Numbered from the stretch's first letter, positions 11,480 to 22,960 are shown. The stretch is DNA of 64,000 nucleotides from Blastobasis lacticolella (GCA_905147135.1 LR990041.1:15065907-15129906), one strand, 5' to 3'. Made by a program: numbers and translations. The notes: generated from the sequence alone by a model not told the origin.

Positions 11480-13070
11480 TAGGCGCAATATTAAGGAGGT
11501 CTAAATTATCCGTTTTGTATTTTTTGGTTTGAGGGTTCTGTACAAAAAAATATTGTAATCAATTATGATTTTAATTCAAAAGGTTCACTCATAGTTTTTA
11601 CGAAAGTGCACCACCACCTAACTAATAGCAAAGTAGTCTTATTCAAATTACTGTAGCATATTAATGTAGCAAACTCTAATTAATGTAACATCTTTGTCTT
11701 TTTACGAGTTTGCTTTCTCATGTCATGTCTGTCAGTCATGTTTCAGTGTCGCGTAGGTAATCGTACCTATCGTTTTCACGAACATTTCTCATCAACTAAA
11801 ATTAACTAAATGATTCTTAGTTGATGGAGCCATACCTGTAAATATCCCATGCTTCACCCAATTGGAGAACCTAGGTCACCTAGGTGGAGCACGGACCCAA
11901 ACACAATTTTAGAAATTACTGTCTAGGTTACTGTCATTGTACCAAACTACCCGATAAAATAGTGATAAGCAAATGTAGGCCATCACCGTCATCATAAGGA
12001 TTATTATTAAGCCCACAGTTGGACTCACTTTATCAAATAAATAAAAAATAACATTATGGTGCAACTACCAGGAGAACATAAAACGAGAGAACATAAAAGG
12101 CGAAATAAGTAAGACCCCTAAAACACGGATCCCTAAGTAGGAATCCTTTTGCACGTGCCATCAAGGTCAAGGCCGGCGCCGGAGCTGTGGCGGCGCCTTT
12201 GACATCAAAATAGAAACTGAAAACTAAAAAATCTAAAAATAGAATACTTTGGCGGCCGTTCTTTATTTTGTTGTTTGACCCACGGTTCTCATTCAGTTTT
12301 TAGCTTTTCGCGTGACCGAAATGATTGTTGCGTTGTAGTTGTAGGATACCTAAGTACCTATTGTGAAGATAACTGTGATAAGAGTGTTAACGATGTGAAC
12401 GAATGATTTATAGCTTCAGGTACCAGTATTAACGTAGTCTTGTCTGTGTTCAGCGTTCAACGTTTAAGTATTGTGATAATCATTATTCTGTGCATGAATG
12501 CAAGCAAGCAGTAGGCCAAACACCATGGTACCTACCTACTTACGTATTGCATAGCGACCAGAGCCTTCGTAGTGTTGTGTATCTGTGTGTATGGAGTGTA
12601 CCTACCTAGCTACGCTACGATACGAGTGCAAGCTTACTTGATAGTTAATACCTATCAGTCATCCGAGCCACAAGAAAGCAAGAAAGTATGGCACCTGACG
12701 TTGTTTGTTTCCATAAAATAACTTTAAAAAGGTACGTACCTACATGCTTTAAAGGTCTAGGTTCTAGCTAGACTTTAAGATATGCTACCTAGCTAGAACC
12801 TAATCGTAACGTTAGGAGGTTCTTTTCCGACGGGAAATAGGTAGAAAAGACAACGCTTTTATCTGTTCATGAAAACATGTAGGTATTTAGTAAAACCTGT
12901 CTGTAATCTGTTTCAACAAAACTAGTCTCATAAGTGGTTCCCTACGCTACGTAAGTCCCTAGATGAGTGAACCATTTTAGTAGGACATAGTACCTACTTA
13001 TCTGTGTAGAACGATTTATCAATTGAACGAATTCTGTTTTAGTTATGTAGCTATCTTAAGTATGTTTTTC
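11480..13070. other. No gene recognised
   Basis: Sequence rich in the short repeat 'tacctac' that is widespread in Lepidoptera. There is a GC-richer patch near 12165-12260. No convincing reading frame, RNA gene or mobile-element end is seen. Confidence 0.5.
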
Positions 13071-13081
13071 AAGAACGTTGG

Positions 13082-13330
13082 TGGCTGGGCGGTTGAGTAT
13101 CCGACTCGTAAGCGAGAGAGGTGCCGGGTTCGAATCCCGCTGTGGCAATGTACCAATGACTATTTTCTGAGTTATGTACATTAGTTGAAATTAACCGATG
13201 CTCCTATGGTGAGGGAAACATCATGATGAAATCTGCAAATTCTGGCAACTGAAATTGTAACCATGATCCAATCTAGTCAGGTTCCCCTGGTAGCAGGGTC
13301 ATGGAGGTCAGATGGTAGTCGCTCCACTGT
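13082..13330 (+). repeat. tRNA-derived SINE, plus orientation
   Basis: The head reads GGCTGGGCGGTTGAGTATCC, and about 40 bases on a perfect B box GGTTCGAATCC appears. A tRNA-unrelated body follows that runs to gtcagatggtagtcgctcc. The body is repeated inverted at 13430-13710, and pieces recur at 53860-53945 and 48990-49030. The acceptor stem does not pair, so this is a SINE and not a tRNA gene. Confidence 0.85.
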
Positions 13331-13424
13331 AACAAATTATTTTCTCTCCACAAAATTATTTTCCGTGCCTGTGGTCCGCTTTGACTATGGTCCATGATCT
13401 AGGATTTGGCAGATTAGGTAATTA

Positions 13425-13712
13425 ATTGCAGTGGAGCGACTGCCATCTGACATTCCTAGCTCCTAACCCTGCTACCAAGGGAACCTGACCAGATTTAATC
13501 ATGGTTACTTACACATTCAGTCGTCTGGACTGAATGTGTAAGTTTCATCACGATAATTTCCCTTACCGTAAAAGAATCGGTTAGTATTCAGCTAATGCGC
13601 AGAACTTAAAAAAGAGTTATTGGTACATGGCGGCAGTGGGATTTGAACCCGGTACCTCTCGTGTACGAGTCGGATACCGCAACCTTAGGCCACCGACGCT
13701 CCGACTATTTAA
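13425..13712 (-). repeat. tRNA-derived SINE, inverted copy
   Basis: The minus strand carries the same head, with B box GGTTCAAATCC near 13650, and the same body ending at gcagtggagcgactgccatc near 13430. With the plus copy it makes a palindrome of about 630 bp with an unrelated centre of roughly 95 bp. Transcription through it could give a long double-stranded RNA. Confidence 0.8.
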
Positions 13713-13807
13713 GCATACCTACCTATTGAAAATAATTAGTGTAGGCAAGTTCCTAGTTAATTTGGTAGAGCCTATTCATGTAGATAAGTAGGTAACATTT
13801 AGTTCGA

Positions 13808-14253
13808 CGCCTGGTAGTAAGATGTAGGAGGTTGGTTTGTTTTGATATGAATGGCACGAGGTTATTACTCGTCCTTATGGTGTGTACACACTCAACGTAC
13901 GTCAACGAAGGGCTGTCGGCCGAATTATTTGGACTTCTAAGGTCTAATACTTGCATTTCGTGGTCAAGCAAACGATCTTTGGGAGTTTTGGGAACCGATT
14001 CGGGCTCGTATTTGCACGTTTGTTTGTTGGCCTTCGGTATCCGCCCAAAATGCGATTGGATGATTACTTCTATCCGTTTGATGTTACCGCCACGCTGCAC
14101 TGCGGATTGCCGGCCGGCACACGCCAACGGGACAATCGTTGGCCGAAACGGGTGCGCGTCACACATCGCCCGGTGTGTACGCAGCATTAGGCTCCTGGTA
14201 GTAGGCTTGAGGAGGTTGCTTTGTTTCGATAGGGGTCGCACGAGGTTGTTAAC
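13808..14253. repeat. GC-rich segment bounded by 45-60 bp direct repeats
   Basis: The sequence cctggtagtaagatgtaggaggttggtttg at 13810 returns as cctggtagtaggcttgaggaggttgctttg at 14192, each followed by a cgcacgaggtt-type stretch. Overlapping frames of about 160 codons are open on both strands here. They have no motif and one strand must be noise. The high GC, unlike the flanks, explains the lack of stops. Unidentified; possibly inside the 4.45-kb element by transfer. Confidence 0.5.
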
Positions 14254-14459
14254 CTGTTTTTTATATGATCATCAACTTGAAATAGAGCTGCGCTTCAACG
14301 TAGTCGATATGGTTATTTATCTTTAAAAATTAATATTTTTTATTAAAATTAAAATTGAATGTCCGGATAAAATGAAGTCGCCAGTGCACTCTTTGAAAGC
14401 TCTACTTTAACACCCTTTCGGCTTTATACATGTATTATGAAACACCCTGTATATATGCG

Positions 14460-14640
14460 GCATAACTACATCTATGAAGATAATATATTCTGGCACATAT
14501 ATGCTAGCAAGAAGAAAGATAGATAAAAAATACATGTTTGATATTATAAATATGACATATATGCCACATATGTTTTCGACCTATATATTTTTCCATAAGG
14601 GTTAGTTATATTGTTATTGTTATTTTCCATAAGGGTTAGT
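14460..14640. repeat. AT-rich 'tttttccataagggttag' repeat family
   Basis: The phrase ttttccataagggttagtta occurs twice (14587 and 14622). Variants lie at 16358 and 16608, with acatatatgcca-type filler between. The family brackets the BEN-domain gene's distal part and its intron. There is no coding content. Confidence 0.6.
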
Positions 14641-14692
14641 TATATGTTACGAGTACGAAGTAAGAAAAATAAAAATACACACTCGTAAACCA

Positions 14693-14698
14693 TTTATT
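14693..14698 (-). terminator. Polyadenylation signal AATAAA for the BEN-domain gene
   Basis: The minus strand reads AACTTAATAAATGG about 33 bases past the stop codon, at the usual spacing for an insect 3' end. Confidence 0.6.
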
Positions 14699-16299
14699 AA
14701 GTTAAAAATCATTAGACACATTGTTTTTAATTATACAAAATTTTCTAATCCATATTTATTTCTCATCTCTTGCATTTTATTACGTAGACTGTTCACAATT
14801 GTGGGCTTATCCCAATAAACCCACTTTTGATCAATCGCATACTGCTCAACAAAGTTCAATAAAACATTTCTTGCATGTTCATTCAGCCCCGGTCTCACAG
14901 TTGTTCCGGTATGGTCAAATGCATTAGCCTTTTTCCCAGTTAAGGAACAAATACTCAACGCGCTCTTGCGAAATACTTCTAGCATTAACATCCTTGCCAA
15001 GGTTTTACTGTCCTTCGACATTCTCTTGCAATTGCTCAGTTGAATAGCGTCCACGTAAATATGAGAATTTGGTGTTAATTTAACGAGGCCTTTTTTGTAC
15101 TCACGGTGTTTCAAGGTCCATTTAGAATCCTCTGGGTCATACTCTGGTGGCAAAATAAACTTGCGCGATTGACCACGAATTTTATCTGATGGATTATTAT
15201 TTATACTTTCAATGTTATTATCTTCATCTGTTACATCCATGTCATCATCATTATTTTGTATTCCTGACCAAGTGACTTTCTTTTTTTTATTTGGGGTCAC
15301 TTCCTGGCTATCATTGCTACCATCTAATAACTTCTTCAATTCTTTGAATGTTTTACAGTGTTGAAGAGTATAATGGCATAACATTAGAAACATTGTATAG
15401 CGCTTGCGATACTCATCATAGAGCATACCTATTCTTTCTTTGTAATTATCACCTAAAACCTCTTGTAAAGCTTGTCGCAGTATAAAAGCATCTGTAAATT
15501 CTTCACAGTTCTTCACTGAGTTTTGATTTTGGTTGCATTTAACGCTCTCTTTACTATAGCAGCTAATTTCCGGGGAATTGTTTTCCACACGTTGATCTGT
15601 ACTGACAGTTTTGGTTGGTGAAGACATTTTACTTGTCAGTCTTGTAAAATATCTCTTACCTTTCGGGAAAGAATCTTCAACTTTCGTTTCTTCTTGGCAT
15701 TCTTTAGAAGCAGTCAATTCTTATTCAGAGGTTGGATTATTCACTGGCTTCTGGTTATCGCTCAATAAAGCTAAAATTGTTTGAACGTTTGTTTCAGAAG
15801 TTTGGCTCGATGTTGATGGTACACCTGAAAGTAAATTCTATCAGTGATTGCCAAAAAAAGAAATTAGTAAACGGGTTCACCCTTCAGGCCATCTTCGTAG
15901 CTTTGCGGTAATTTAATCGCAAAATGCTGAAAATTCTGCTTATTACGACGTTTTTGAGCTCTTCGACAAAGCGTATACTAATTTTCATTATAAAATCAAT
16001 GGGGATAGTATACATATGTATACCTTTTCCGTTAAAAGATACATATACATACCAATTTTTATAATGAATCGGTTCAATATTCTTCAGTTTTGCGATATTC
16101 ATACATACATACATTATCCTCTTTTCATTATATACATAATTCTTAATTCTTCTGTGCGTATGTTTATGTCCACTAGAAAAGGTTTTTTTTAATGAATTTT
16201 TTTATATGTATGTAATTATTGATCTGATAGAAATGTTTTATGTTACATCTAGCAGGAAGCTGCTTGAATTTTTTCATAGAAATCAATAATACCGATTAT

Positions 16300-16620
16300 T
16301 GAATTCTACTCTCACATGAAAAAATATGTACGCGAAAAATATATTTCACTTATATATTTTTCCGTAAGGGTTACCCACACGGATAAATATAGATGTGGCA
16401 TACATGTCACAAATACAAAATACATGTGCATATATTAAGCGCAAAATAAAAATATGTGAAATATATTTTTACATATATTTTCAAATGAATGTTAATATAT
16501 ATTTGCCAACATACATGTCGAAATATATGTAAAAATATATTTCACATATTTTTATGTGCAAAAAAAATAGACGTGACATATATTTTCACGTATATTTTTT
16601 GTATCCATATTTTTCCGTGC
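16300..16620. mobile_element. AT-rich palindromic MITE in the BEN-gene intron
   Basis: It is a dense array of inverted motifs (gtgacat/atgtcac, atatgtgaaatatat, ccgtaagggttaccc / ccgtgcgggtac) over about 320 bases. It belongs to the same family as 9893-9996 and 14460-14640. It lies inside the intron between the two BEN exons. Confidence 0.6.
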
Positions 16621-16630
16621 GGGTACTTAC

Positions 16631-16813
16631 TGATCTATAATAACTTGCTAATATTTTAACAAAATTATACATACTTTCGGGTATTTTTTTGTTTTCTTGT
16701 TTAGATATTTTGTTTGGTATTTTTATGTAGTTAGTTGCTTCTGTGTAGGAATCTGTAAAATAAAAGCCAATTAAAACGAATAGCCAAATTAGATGAACGT
16801 TATCTATGCGCAT
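16631..16813 (-). CDS. Possible first exon encoding a signal peptide
   Basis: The minus-strand frame starts MRIDNVHLIWLFVLIGFYF, a plausible signal peptide with a basic start, hydrophobic core and small residues after it. It continues for about 60 residues to a donor GTAAGT at 16625-16630. It sits within the BEN intron on the same strand. No partner exon was recognised, so this may be a decayed gene, an alternative first exon, or chance. Confidence 0.3.
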
Positions 16814-17260
16814 AATTTAACAATTGCCTCATAGTGAACTGTACGCTAATAAGCGATAATGTGAGCGAAATTTTCCTATTCGAAACTATGAAGTGCGATT
16901 TTAGGACAGTACAAGATCAATAAGTTTATAATTAATCAAAACTTACTTGTGCCAAGTTTTATTTCTGCCGTAAAAATCGGCCAGTTATCTGAAGATTCTT
17001 CTCTATTCATAACACGTCTCTTAGTTACTGATTTATCTTCTATTCGATATTTAAATAAAACTTCTCCATCTACTATCTCGCGGAGTTTTATCCAAGAGCA
17101 AAGAATACAAACGTATTTTTCTACTGAGTTGTTCAACGGACTTTCTGACAACTCAACCACATAATACTTGAAGTCTTCTGGAGCCATCTGAAATGAATCG
17201 TTAAAATGATTAATTATAAACACTATCTAGGACACTAGCTAATGCCGTGAAGCTACGTAC

Positions 17261-17483
17261 CATTTATAAGTATTGGAATATCCTCACGACTTGTCACCTT
17301 AGTTTGAACTTTAGCCTGGAATTCTCCAAAAATACTCGATCGTAAAATTTCTGTATTTTCACTAAAAACACGACTGACATCACCAGCAACAAGAAAATTA
17401 CTGGTTATTTCTAGAGCTACACATCGTTTTAAGGACAGTCGTGGGTGTAGGAAAGAGACAGCTATAGGTTGTTTAGTTTGCGA
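17261..17483 (-). CDS. Possible orphan coding exon
   Basis: An open minus-strand frame of about 74 codons (SFLHPRLSLKRCVALEI ... SRVFSENTEILRSSIFGEF ... SREDIPILIN) ends at the donor-like GTACGT at 17255-17260. It lies about 75 bases upstream of the BEN ATG but does not join that frame correctly. No family is recognised. The length without a stop in AT-rich DNA is the main support. Confidence 0.3.
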
Positions 17484-17799
17484 TCACACGCTTCGCAATA
17501 TCTGCGTCATATTTAGAATTAGCTATCGATAGTGTAATTGGCAGTTTATTGACTTACATTACGCTGTTAGATAAGTGTTATGAGCTATTAAACCACAGTA
17601 ACGAACAATTGGTTTGTAAAATTTGCAATAACTACGTGTTTACATTCATTTTATTCATATTAGATAAAGTAAAAATAAGTAGGATAAAGTCATAGAAAAA
17701 TATTACTATACCTACTATACCCAGTAAAAGATTTTCCGTGCGAAATATTTACTATATAGTGTACAGTATTTATTTTGTAGTGTAGTTAGTATAGTATAG

Positions 17800-17935
17800 T
17801 ATAGTATTGTACAGTATTTCTATACCAAATTTCATCTGCATATCTGTTGAACAGATTCTGTTCAGTCTTTCTGGCGTTATTGAGTAACAAACAGACAAAC
17901 TGATATTCGCATTTATAATATTAGTAAGGGTTAGC
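17800..17935. repeat. Common lepidopteran interspersed-repeat tail
   Basis: The stretch accaaatttcatctgcatatctg, then acaaacagacaaactgatattcgcatttataatattagtaaggg, is the stereotyped wording of a retroelement 3' end found throughout lepidopteran genomes. Similar wording occurs at 52760-52890 and 63880-63965. Confidence 0.55.
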
Positions 17936-18377
17936 CTTATCAAACAACACATAATGTTTATGAAAACAAAGTTATCGGTGGGCCGGAAAAGTAATTAATA
18001 TTATCGTGTGTCCCAATGTCTACCTTATGATATAATTAGCAATTATTTATTCATAGATATGTTCTTGTTATGCTCCGACCGAGTGGAAAAAAAAACCGCC
18101 AGCTGTGTCAAAACTAATTTTCGAATAAGAAATAAAGAAACAATGTAAAACCTTCAGACGTCTGCAAATATTAGTATTCGTCTCGGCGGAGTAGCGGTGA
18201 AGTCAATCGACTACAAAACTGACCTATGGTTCTATCAATGAGATGGCAGTAATTAAATTTTTATAACTTTATAACTATGTTGTATTTTTTATTACTCATT
18301 AACTAAATAGAGGTTGCTAATGACTAAATATTGATAACGGCAGTACATTGTTGCGTAGCGTTATTTGATTCACCGCT

Positions 18378-18562
18378 CAGTGGCGGATTTAAGTTTGATG
18401 CCGCCCCAGGCCCTCTTCAAACTGCCGCCCCCTCTAAATATATTAATCGTAAAACTATAACCTTATGTAATTTTTTAAGTTGAAATATTTTTTTTCTATT
18501 AAAACCATGGTTTTACACAAAATTTTTGCAGCCCCTAGAATCATGCCGGTAATCCATCACTG
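18378..18562. mobile_element. hAT-type MITE with 8-bp target duplication
   Basis: The left end is CAGTGGCGGATTTAAG. The right end, inverted, is CAGTGATGGATTACCG. The flanks are tcaccgct (18370-18377) and tccccgct (18563-18570), an 8-bp duplication with one mismatch. CAGTG-type ends plus 8 bp are the signature of hAT elements. It is 185 bp and non-coding. Confidence 0.8.
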
Positions 18563-18599
18563 TCCCCGCTACAGTATAGTTATGAACACTACAGTCTGC

Positions 18600-19840
18600 T
18601 CGAGCATATAATGGCTACGTTCAGGTTTACCAGTGCTGAGCTGAAATTAATATACCTTGCATTGTTTTATTATAGATATTCTTAAAAAATAATATAGTTA
18701 TTTCAAGTTTTTGCTACAAGATATGCTAAGAACTTAGTTATCTTGAACACAGCCATCGGTTACATATATCATAAGCATGCAAATATATGCAAATACATAT
18801 ATACGGCGCGCGCTTGCGAGCGCTAATTCAAATGCTAGTGTCACAAAAAATGAGAGCAGCTCGATCACTCGACCTAACAAAATTGGAAGCAATTGATATT
18901 AAATTGGTTTCTATTGTCGATGACTCAATTTAAATCGAGGACACTTGATAAAACAATGGAAACAACTGAGACATGGTTAAATTTAGTTTCATAAACTAAA
19001 TACTTGCATATAGTATATGTAAAAAAAAACTCATCTTCGACATTAAAGCATTTTACCTTTACTCCACTCTATGACTATATATAATAAAATATAGCAGTTG
19101 TTATTGTAACAAATCTAAAGCAGTACTTGCACTTTTAAAATCATCTGAAACAAAAAAAAATGCATATTGGCATTTTGTTTAAGACTTTGAATTAAAAAAA
19201 AAAGCCTTTCGGCAGCCGAAATGGAAGTAGATTTCTTATTTAATATATTCAATTATCAATTATGTTCATAATAAATTATACAAGAATATTTCTATTTTAT
19301 ATTGAATGTCAACCATCGAGATAGACTAAACGGCTGCAAGAGTAAAATTTCATTGAAATGATCCAACGATGGATATTTTTTTGCTTGAAAAATACACGTA
19401 AATATTAAAATTAAAGCTAATTTTCTCAGCTTTAAGATGCATTTTACAGAAACTTAATATCTCGACGCGTTCAACAGTTATTCAAAGAAGAAGCAGTAAA
19501 AATATGCAAATAGCGAATTTTCGAAATTTTGAGATGCTGTAATTTCTAAACTAATTGACCGATTTGGCTCAAATTTGAACTTGCTCTTCGTAATCGTCCA
19601 TAGAATAAGTATGTTGAGTTTCATAAAGATTCTTCAAGGATTGTATGCGCTATCGTGCTGACAAGCCTAGCGTTATATCGTATATATATATATATATACA
19701 TATATAAACTTTTGAACCATATGTATTTTCTGAATAAGCTCGTCGAGTTAAGTCGGAAAATAGCAAAATTTTTTAAAGGTTGCGTCATGAGGACAAATAC
19801 AATAGTTAGATTTTTATGAAATCTACTAAAAAATTATGTA
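18600..19840. other. No gene recognised
   Basis: AT-rich spacer with a short (TA)n run at about 19681-19700 and poly-A patches. No frame with motifs or splice context is seen. Confidence 0.5.
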
Positions 19841-19850
19841 GCATACTCAC

Positions 19851-19973
19851 CACATGCATATTCGATACTAGCAGGAAAAATCAGCCACTTATGACTAGGT
19901 GGTATCCTCTTTTGTACAACATTTAAAAGTTTCTCTTGGTTCATTAATGGAAAGGCTATCATAACTTCTTTTT
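19851..19973 (-). CDS. Possible orphan coding exon
   Basis: A 123-bp minus-strand segment is bounded by an acceptor-like tatttttatag and a donor GTGAGT (19845-19850). It is open in one frame (KEVMIAFPLMNQEKLLNVVQ, then IPPSHKWLIFPASIEYAC). Both splice sites are good and the composition is protein-like. No family is recognised and no adjoining exon could be placed with confidence. Confidence 0.4.
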
Positions 19974-20639
19974 CTATAAAAATAATTTTACATCAGAATC
20001 ATCTAGTGTTCAGGCACAGTATACTGAGACGATATTAAAATACTATATAATATAAATTGAGTATATTACCTTTTTAAATCACCAGTTTGTGAATATATTC
20101 TTTAGGCGATAATAGTTATTCTGGAGCGCAAATACTTGTTGCCGCAAATGTAGGAGAGCAACTGGTTTGATAAAGGTTCGCCATTGTTTATATACCAGAA
20201 ATAAGGGTGAAAAAGACGGAACGATGTTTGTTCGTCCTCTACTTGTTATTGGCCAATAAACGGGATAACTTTTGTAAATAATACGCGACAAGGAATGTCA
20301 GAGGTCATGAATTGTTTAGACAAAGGGTAAAACATTTTCCTTATAAACCAACGTTATCAGAAGCGCGGTTTATTTCACTGATAAACAAGGCATGGAAAAC
20401 AGCATTAATATGATGTGAACAAAAGCCTAGTAAAAATTCATCCGCATGCTGAAAATCATGTGACGCACCTGCGTCCTTTGACCTTTGAACCTTTGAGAGT
20501 CGTTTTGAGGTCAAGTTATTTAAAGCGTTGAGCTGGTTGTTGGCATCCTATTAAACAGATTAGCAATTGTCTTGTCGAGTTAATCGGGTGATAAAATCGA
20601 GAATACATTAACATTCAATATAATCAATAGCACTCCCGT

Positions 20640-21007
20640 CTATTACTCGGTCTCGGACTTCACAGCGGTAAGTCGAGCGTATTTGTTCACTGAGGTTGAA
20701 AGTGTTGGGAGTCTTTTTAATTTACATTTGTTCGAACAGTACTGTTGTGAACTAAAAAGTGTTTAATATGGAAACAATTCATGTTTGCATGCTACCAGAG
20801 AAGTGGAACAGTTATCCGCAAGTTCTATTAGAGATCATTTTGCATAGTAATATTTTGAATCAATGGAAATCTTATGGGACTTTTATTGGCACAACTGTGG
20901 AAATTGAAGGAGTAGAAACTGTGATGGTTTTCCACAATGATAGACTTTGGTTTCGCCTGTGTGAAGACTATAGTCTCGAATCAGATGATAAAGATTTCAT
21001 GATGTAG
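20640..21007 (+). CDS. Small protein of 79 residues, unknown function
   Basis: Coding sequence is 20768-21007, starting at the ATG after 'tttaat'. The protein starts METIHVCMLPEKWNSYPQ, has aromatic and hydrophobic stretches (HSNILNQWKSYGTFIG, MVFHNDRLWFRLCEDY), ends acidic (SLESDDKDFMM), and shows no signal peptide or membrane segment. A plausible 5' untranslated intron (donor GTAAGT at 20668, acceptor ttcgaacag ending at 20739) suggests a real spliced transcript. No polyadenylation signal was seen nearby, so the message may continue into unrecognised exons. No family recognised. Confidence 0.5.
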
Positions 21008-21619
21008 GGTGAGATGTCGAACAGTGAACCAGTAGTACACAGTTAGCCACCATTAGTATCACCATAAAACAACGTTGCCAGATCGTGCAGTAAGCGTAAT
21101 CGTACTTGGTTTTTACCGCTCTTCTTGCTTTCCAGTTGGTAGCGAGCTCCAGTGCAGAACGCCCGCGACTCAGGGCTTTTTGTGATTTTCGACGTAAAAA
21201 CATGGAAAATCCTAAGTAGTCATTTTTAGGTTTTCAACCTTATACTGCATCTTTTAAAAGTAATGTTTTTTTCTATTTCTGTACTGAATGTCTGTCCATT
21301 GTTTGGTCGTACATTCATGAATCCTACTTTGATGATTAATTTTTTGATGAATTTAATATCAGTAGAGGTGTGTGTGGTACATAGTGACCCACTACACCGG
21401 CACGAACAGTGAGCCACCGCTCAACCACTGTGTGCAACATCAAATTCTGATTTTCTTAATTATTTTACTTTTAATATTCATATAAATCAGCTACCGGTTA
21501 TTTTTTTTTGAGTGATTTCATTTAAAAAATGCGAGTAGGCAATATCAGGCTACTGCCGTCAGTCTTCTTGAATAGGTACATGAATTGGCTGGACGGCGCG
21601 TCTTGGTTCGCGTGATTTT

Positions 21620-21845
21620 AATTTAATGAACTCTAATTCTATCCCACTCCTATATGTACCCTACCCCTATCCGCGCCCTAACCGTACTCTTTCCGTACCC
21701 AACCCCCCTCAAGTCACTAATATCCACTGCAAGGCTCCACCAGTGGATCGAATCCCTACTCCATCACTTACTTTTTTCGACATCAATTTTTGTAGGGGAT
21801 ACCCCTACCCTACCACACCACCACTGTTGGTAGACGCCTAAAATA
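21620..21845. repeat. Low-complexity (ACCCCTAC)-rich segment
   Basis: Repeated ctacccctatcc and accctaccac wording makes a proline/tyrosine-rich open frame. This looks like the product of the repeat and not a gene. Confidence 0.5.
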
Positions 21846-21849
21846 TAAT

Positions 21850-22960
21850 AGAACCACGATAAGTCCGTATTGACTGACAGTAGTAAACATTATAAAGTGT
21901 GGACATGGCAATAATCTGGGGATAATCTTTCCTTGTTACTCCTTCTCAGTCCTTCTTGTAAACATTCAGTTATTTGGTCACTATTAGCTTGAACTTTTGT
22001 CTAAATTATTAATCATGCTAAAAATTATATTCCGCACTTCCTTTTTAATTGTTTGCAAAGTATTCAAAAATATTTTTCATAACTCACGAAAATAAACATA
22101 CCTCCAGAAGTCAAATTGTTATTTATGACTTTTAAGAATGACGTTCTATGACGGATAAAAAACTTGTCATAAGTTGCCATAAAAAGATTTAAATTTTTTT
22201 AAAATAAGGAATTCAGTCTTATTATAGATCGTAAGAACTCTAGTGTAGCTAGTTGACTATTTATTATAATACAACCTTAAAATATATCATCAATGACTGT
22301 AATTAGAAAATAGATTAAGTTATGTTGTTATTGATTTAGGTTGATTTATAGTCTTCATCACAGTTATTTTGGTAAATAAAACTAACTGTTAACACATTTA
22401 TAATGAATGCATTATTATCTGATTTATCTACTATGCTAATAACTACAACGAGGAAACGTTAATAATAGTGATCTCATTCGTCGAGCTCACTGTGTACTCC
22501 CCGGTTTGCTGTAGACCATCCCCCTGGTTCAATGTGTGCCACGAGGTGGACACAATGAGCCATTTCCCATCTTTCAAAAAATCTGCATTATCATTTTATC
22601 TATAAATCTTTTTCCATTAACTTATATACAAAATGAGAGTCAGATATATTACGCAATGACTAGACCACAAAACATTTCATGATATTGACAAACTTATGAA
22701 TTATGATTGTTTAACTTTTTTGTGGGTCCAGTGACCTCACCCTATCTGACTTTATGTATATAAGAAATAGAAGCTGGATACCTATTTGGTTTGAGTTAAT
22801 TTCTTCTCTGGTGAATATAATGGGCTTTTGTTTCACATTAGTTGTCGGTTGTTATTGAACTTGACCCGCAAATGAATAACAAATTCAGGCTGAGGACGAC
22901 GGAACTTGACAGAAGAATAATATGATTATTTTTTATCACCAATAAATATGCAGTAATGTA
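21850..22960. other. No gene recognised
   Basis: AT-rich. A GC-richer patch at 22480-22560 (gtgtgccacgaggtggacac) shares the 'cacaatgagcca / cagtgagccacc' wording of 21030-21060 and 21380-21430, possibly a decayed repeat. Nothing codes convincingly. Confidence 0.45.

Larger units (their letters stand above)
10003..14449. mobile_element. 4.45-kb element with perfect 31-bp terminal inverted repeats, TA flanks
   Basis: The left terminus begins CAGGGTGTTTCATAATACAT (10003-10033). The right terminus (14419-14449) is its exact inverse over 31 bases. Both ends are flanked by TA, as after Tc1/mariner-type insertion. No transposase frame is seen. The interior holds two smaller MITEs, an inverted SINE pair and unrelated sequence, so it is non-autonomous or gutted. 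The perfect ends suggest fairly recent mobility or a fold-back duplication. Confidence 0.75.
14731..17187 (-). pseudogene. BEN-domain protein gene, two coding exons, one internal stop
   Basis: BEN domains bind DNA or chromatin proteins. Exon 1 (16947-17187) starts at ATG directly after an acceptor-like ttcatttcag, encodes an N-terminal region (MAPEDFKYYVVELSES ... SSDNWPIFTAEIKLG), and ends at a good donor GTAAGT. The next exon (14731-15824) follows a ttactttcag acceptor and keeps the frame. It holds a serine/threonine-rich linker, a helical region ([17 protein letters not shown]) and a C-terminal BEN domain with [18 protein letters not shown] and [11 protein letters not shown] (about 14770-15050). 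A polyadenylation signal lies at 14693-14698. The single defect is a TAA at 15721-15723. The gene is therefore either recently dead, starts downstream, or holds a base error. The layout (N-terminal recognition region, linker, BEN) is typical of insect BEN proteins. Bracoviruses also carry BEN genes, so origin is open. Confidence 0.75.

Noticed and set aside
13082..13150. A tRNA gene
   Set aside because: A and B boxes are present, but the acceptor stem does not pair and the same unit is dispersed with an attached body, so it is a SINE.
13753..14326. Overlapping open frames of about 160 codons on both strands
   Set aside because: Frames are open on both strands at once in a GC-rich patch bounded by direct repeats, with no motif or splice signal. 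At most one can code, and neither has protein-like features.
15884..16114. 76-codon minus-strand frame in the BEN intron
   Set aside because: Tandem 'tacatacata' wording explains it; no splice or protein features.
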